Assembly (NCBI RefSeq): GCF_900187995.1
Contig: NZ_FZNZ01000034.1
Coordinates: 1-36,472, forward strand
Direction: 5' to 3'
From: Prevotella jejuni
GTDB lineage: Bacteria; Bacteroidota; Bacteroidia; Bacteroidales; Bacteroidaceae
DNA length: 36,472 bases
The notes under the pieces: model-generated
Database searches by the model: none
The model's input: only the letters and a program-made list of their open reading frames with translations
What the model was told of the DNA's origin: nothing
Position numbers and translations under genes: made by a program
Shown here: one piece after another, positions 35,163-36,472 of the stretch
How the letters are laid out: every line of letters starts with the position of its first letter
Numbering within the stretch: position 1 is the first letter of the stretch

Positions 35163-35789
35163 TTATTCTGAGTATGAATCGGTATTATCGTATGTATCGT
35201 TGAAGTCTTGGTTCATATCCTCTTCTAACTGTCGAGCAGCAGATGCACCACCGTCAGGGTCTTCTCCGTCAGTAGGGTAGACGTCATAGCTGTCAGATAA
35301 TTTGTCTTGAAATATCATATTCTTAAAACCAGTCATATCATTAGGCTCTATCGAGAAAATCCGCCACCCATCTTCTTGTAGGATTAACATTGCGGTGAAG
35401 ATTCCCTTTTTGTTCTTAAGTACAACCATTGCTACATCTTGATAGTTGGTTAGTGTAGCAGCTTTTACGGACTCGAAACCCATGTCTGACCTATCATAAC
35501 CACTACCGCCATTCGCCATATTGAGAAGTGCTGCCATGGACTCTAATTGTTTTGCCAGTTTCCCAGTACAGAACTTTGATGCAGCTTCAGAAAGTCCTTC
35601 TGTTTTTAATGCTTCAAAATATTTCTCAACAGTAGCAGCTGCCTCACCCTCAGGTGTAGCATGGAATGCTTCGATACTATCTTTCCGTATCTCTTCAGGA
35701 GTCTTAGGAGAACAACTGGTAGTTGTGAGTAAGGTAGTGCTGCAGAGCAATGTAATACCAGTAATCAAGATAAATGTTGTTTTGTTCAT
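35163..35789 (-). CDS. Lipoprotein (208 aa), NTF2/DUF4878-like
   Basis: The N-terminus (MNKTTFILITGITLLCST, then TLLTTTSCSPKTPEE) is a lipoprotein signal with the cysteine at about residue 26, somewhat off the ideal lipobox (TTSC). The following region, EAAATVEKYFEALKTEGLSEAASKF and later DVAMVVLKNKKGIFTAMLILQEDGWRIFSIE, has the helix plus strand order of NTF2-like DUF4878 lipoproteins. The C-terminus is strongly acidic and Asp/Tyr-rich (DFNDTYDNTDSYSE). Probably surface or periplasmic facing. It is followed by the PH-like gene. Confidence 0.6.
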   Translation of the reverse strand: MNKTTFILITGITLLCSTTLLTTTSCSPKTPEEIRKDSIEAFHATPEGEAAATVEKYFEALKTEGLSEAASKFCTGKLAKQLESMAALLNMANGGSGYDRSDMGFESVKAATLTNYQDVAMVVLKNKKGIFTAMLILQEDGWRIFSIEPNDMTGFKNMIFQDKLSDSYDVYPTDGEDPDGGASAARQLEEDMNQDFNDTYDNTDSYSE

Positions 35790-35976
35790 AATTTATTAGG
35801 TCTTTGTTTTTGTCTGCAAAATAAATGTATCTTTGTGAGAGGTACAAAGGATTTTATTTGTATTTTATTAGGAGAATGACATTAGTGCTGTGATTAGTAA
35901 TATATGAAGAAAAGAAGAGGCGTTTTACCTCTTGATGTGACGTAACACCGATGTTTTTCTTCTCTTAGAGTGGTAA
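35790..35976. other. Intergenic, with a plus-strand -7-like element
   Basis: TATCTTTG at 35828-35835 matches TAnnTTTG on the plus strand, facing the decayed nuclease gene at 35977. It may be the left-over promoter of that gene. No complete gene is present. Confidence 0.4.
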
Positions 35977-36204
35977 TTAGTTTCTCATATCACTAAATAT
36001 CTTCTGGAAAAGGACATTGGCTTTACTTTTGTTGCCTAACAGAAGTATTTTGAGCTTGGTGCCTCTGATTTCTATGCCGATGTCATCCTTTATGATATCC
36101 TACGACATCCATACAATGTTATCGAACTTAAAGTCACATCATTCAAAGCCGAATATATAGGGCAGAACAATTTAGGTTCTTCCGTTAAATGCGTAGATCG
36201 TTAA
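35977..36204 (+). pseudogene. YhcG/DUF1016-family PDDEXK nuclease remnant
   Basis: In one frame the sequence reads SHITKYLLEKDIGFTFVA, then TAA (36037-36039), then QKYFELGASDFYADVILY, a short linker, and PYNVIELKVTSFKAEYIG. This matches the C-terminal PDDEXK domain of YhcG/DUF1016 proteins (F-V-...-Q...EVG..DFY.DLLFY...L...VIELK...F.PEY.G). The catalytic D (of FYADV) and E-x-K (IELK) are preserved, but one nonsense codon interrupts it, the N-terminal half is gone, and the frame ends soon after at 36202-36204. It is a dead fragment. Confidence 0.75.
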
Positions 36205-36262
36205 TAGAATGAGATTAATATACATACATGGTAAGCTTACCGCCAATAAGATTGTTTTATAA

Positions 36263-36271
36263 GGGGGGGGG
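36263..36271 (+). repeat. G9 homopolymer tract
   Basis: Nine consecutive G residues in AT-rich intergenic DNA. Such tracts can be slippery and act as phase-variable spacers or reading-frame switches; no gene start or promoter is obvious around it. Confidence 0.7.
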
Positions 36272-36387
36272 TAAACTATATGATAAATGTAATTAGGTGT
36301 GATGCCAATCTGTCATCTATAACCTGCTTATTCCTTTATTAAATCATGTTTGTAAACTATTTTTGTACATCTCAAACCCAACACATG

Positions 36388-36472
36388 CTCTTTTGGCTTC
36401 TAAAAGACGCCCTTTTGGCTTGCAAAAGATACTCTTTAAGACCCTTACTAACGCCCTTTTGAACACCAATTA
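36388..36472. repeat. Interspersed repeat with CTTTTG/CAAAAG hairpins, cut by window edge
   Basis: Two neighbouring short palindromes, CTTTT...AAAAG (36390-36406) and CTTTTG-GCTTG-CAAAAG (36412-36428), and a perfect 10-mer ACGCCCTTTT repeated at 36407-36416 and 36451-36460. The repeat continues past the window. I associate this pattern with intergenic repeats of Prevotella genomes, from memory. Confidence 0.6.

Noticed and set aside
36388..36472. Possible CRISPR array at the right edge
   Set aside because: Only two copies of a 10-mer and no regular repeat-spacer pattern; better explained as an interspersed palindromic repeat.

Overview
The window looks like a chromosome segment of a Prevotella-type Bacteroidota. 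The evidence is the gene order and protein sequences of the ribosomal block, the near absence of Shine-Dalgarno sequences, several TAnnTTTG -7 promoter elements of the Bacteroidota type, AT-rich intergenic DNA, and palindromic repeats of a kind I associate with Prevotella. This genus call rests on recognition, not on a database search.

Layout. (1) 1-6000 is an accessory region full of decay. It holds the C-terminal end of a DUF262/DUF1524 (GmrSD-like) restriction protein, a truncated UPF0114/YqhA membrane protein, an IS30 transposase remnant with a nonsense codon, small orphan genes that look like polymorphic-toxin immunity genes (one Imm44-like, one ankyrin), an unannotated RHS-core remnant at 3808-4047, and a truncated DDE transposase. 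(2) 6139-7363 is a two-gene TauE/SafE + DUF1634 transporter unit. (3) 7577-25934 is one long translation superoperon on the + strand in the order str, S10, spc, alpha: rpsL-rpsG-fusA-rpsJ-rplC-rplD-rplW-rplB-rpsS-rplV-rpsC-rplP-rpmC-rpsQ-rplN-rplX-rplE-rpsN-rpsH-rplF-rplR-rpsE-rpmD-rplO-secY-map-infA-rpmJ-rpsM-rpsK-rpsD-rpoA-rplQ. It has no tuf or adk. It ends at a strong hairpin terminator at 25965-25997. Internal TAnnTTTG elements precede rpsH and rpsM. (4) 26012-34164 is a minus-strand accessory block and the most interesting part of the window. A canonical promoter (TTTG, 19 bp, TACATTTG) starts a leader of about 285 nt that can fold into several long-range helices. Five tightly packed genes follow: a 72-aa DUF6140-like protein, dynamin-like GTPase 1, a membrane-anchored coiled-coil protein, a membrane-anchored coiled-coil dynamin-like GTPase 2, and dynamin-like GTPase 3. 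A perfect 11-bp inverted repeat closes the set, and a two-gene unit of unknown function follows. (5) 34658-35789 is a lipoprotein plus PH-like protein pair. (6) 35790-36472 holds a decayed YhcG/DUF1016 PDDEXK nuclease remnant, a G9 tract and interspersed palindromic repeats running to the window edge.

How the parts fit. The core block encodes the ribosome, EF-G, IF-1, SecY, MetAP and the RNA polymerase alpha subunit, all intact. It is flanked on both sides by defence, toxin-immunity and mobile-element debris. The three-GTPase operon with its structured leader is the best candidate for a poorly described system. By composition it resembles dynamin-based systems such as LeoABC/Eleos, but it has extra membrane and coiled-coil parts and a possible RNA component.
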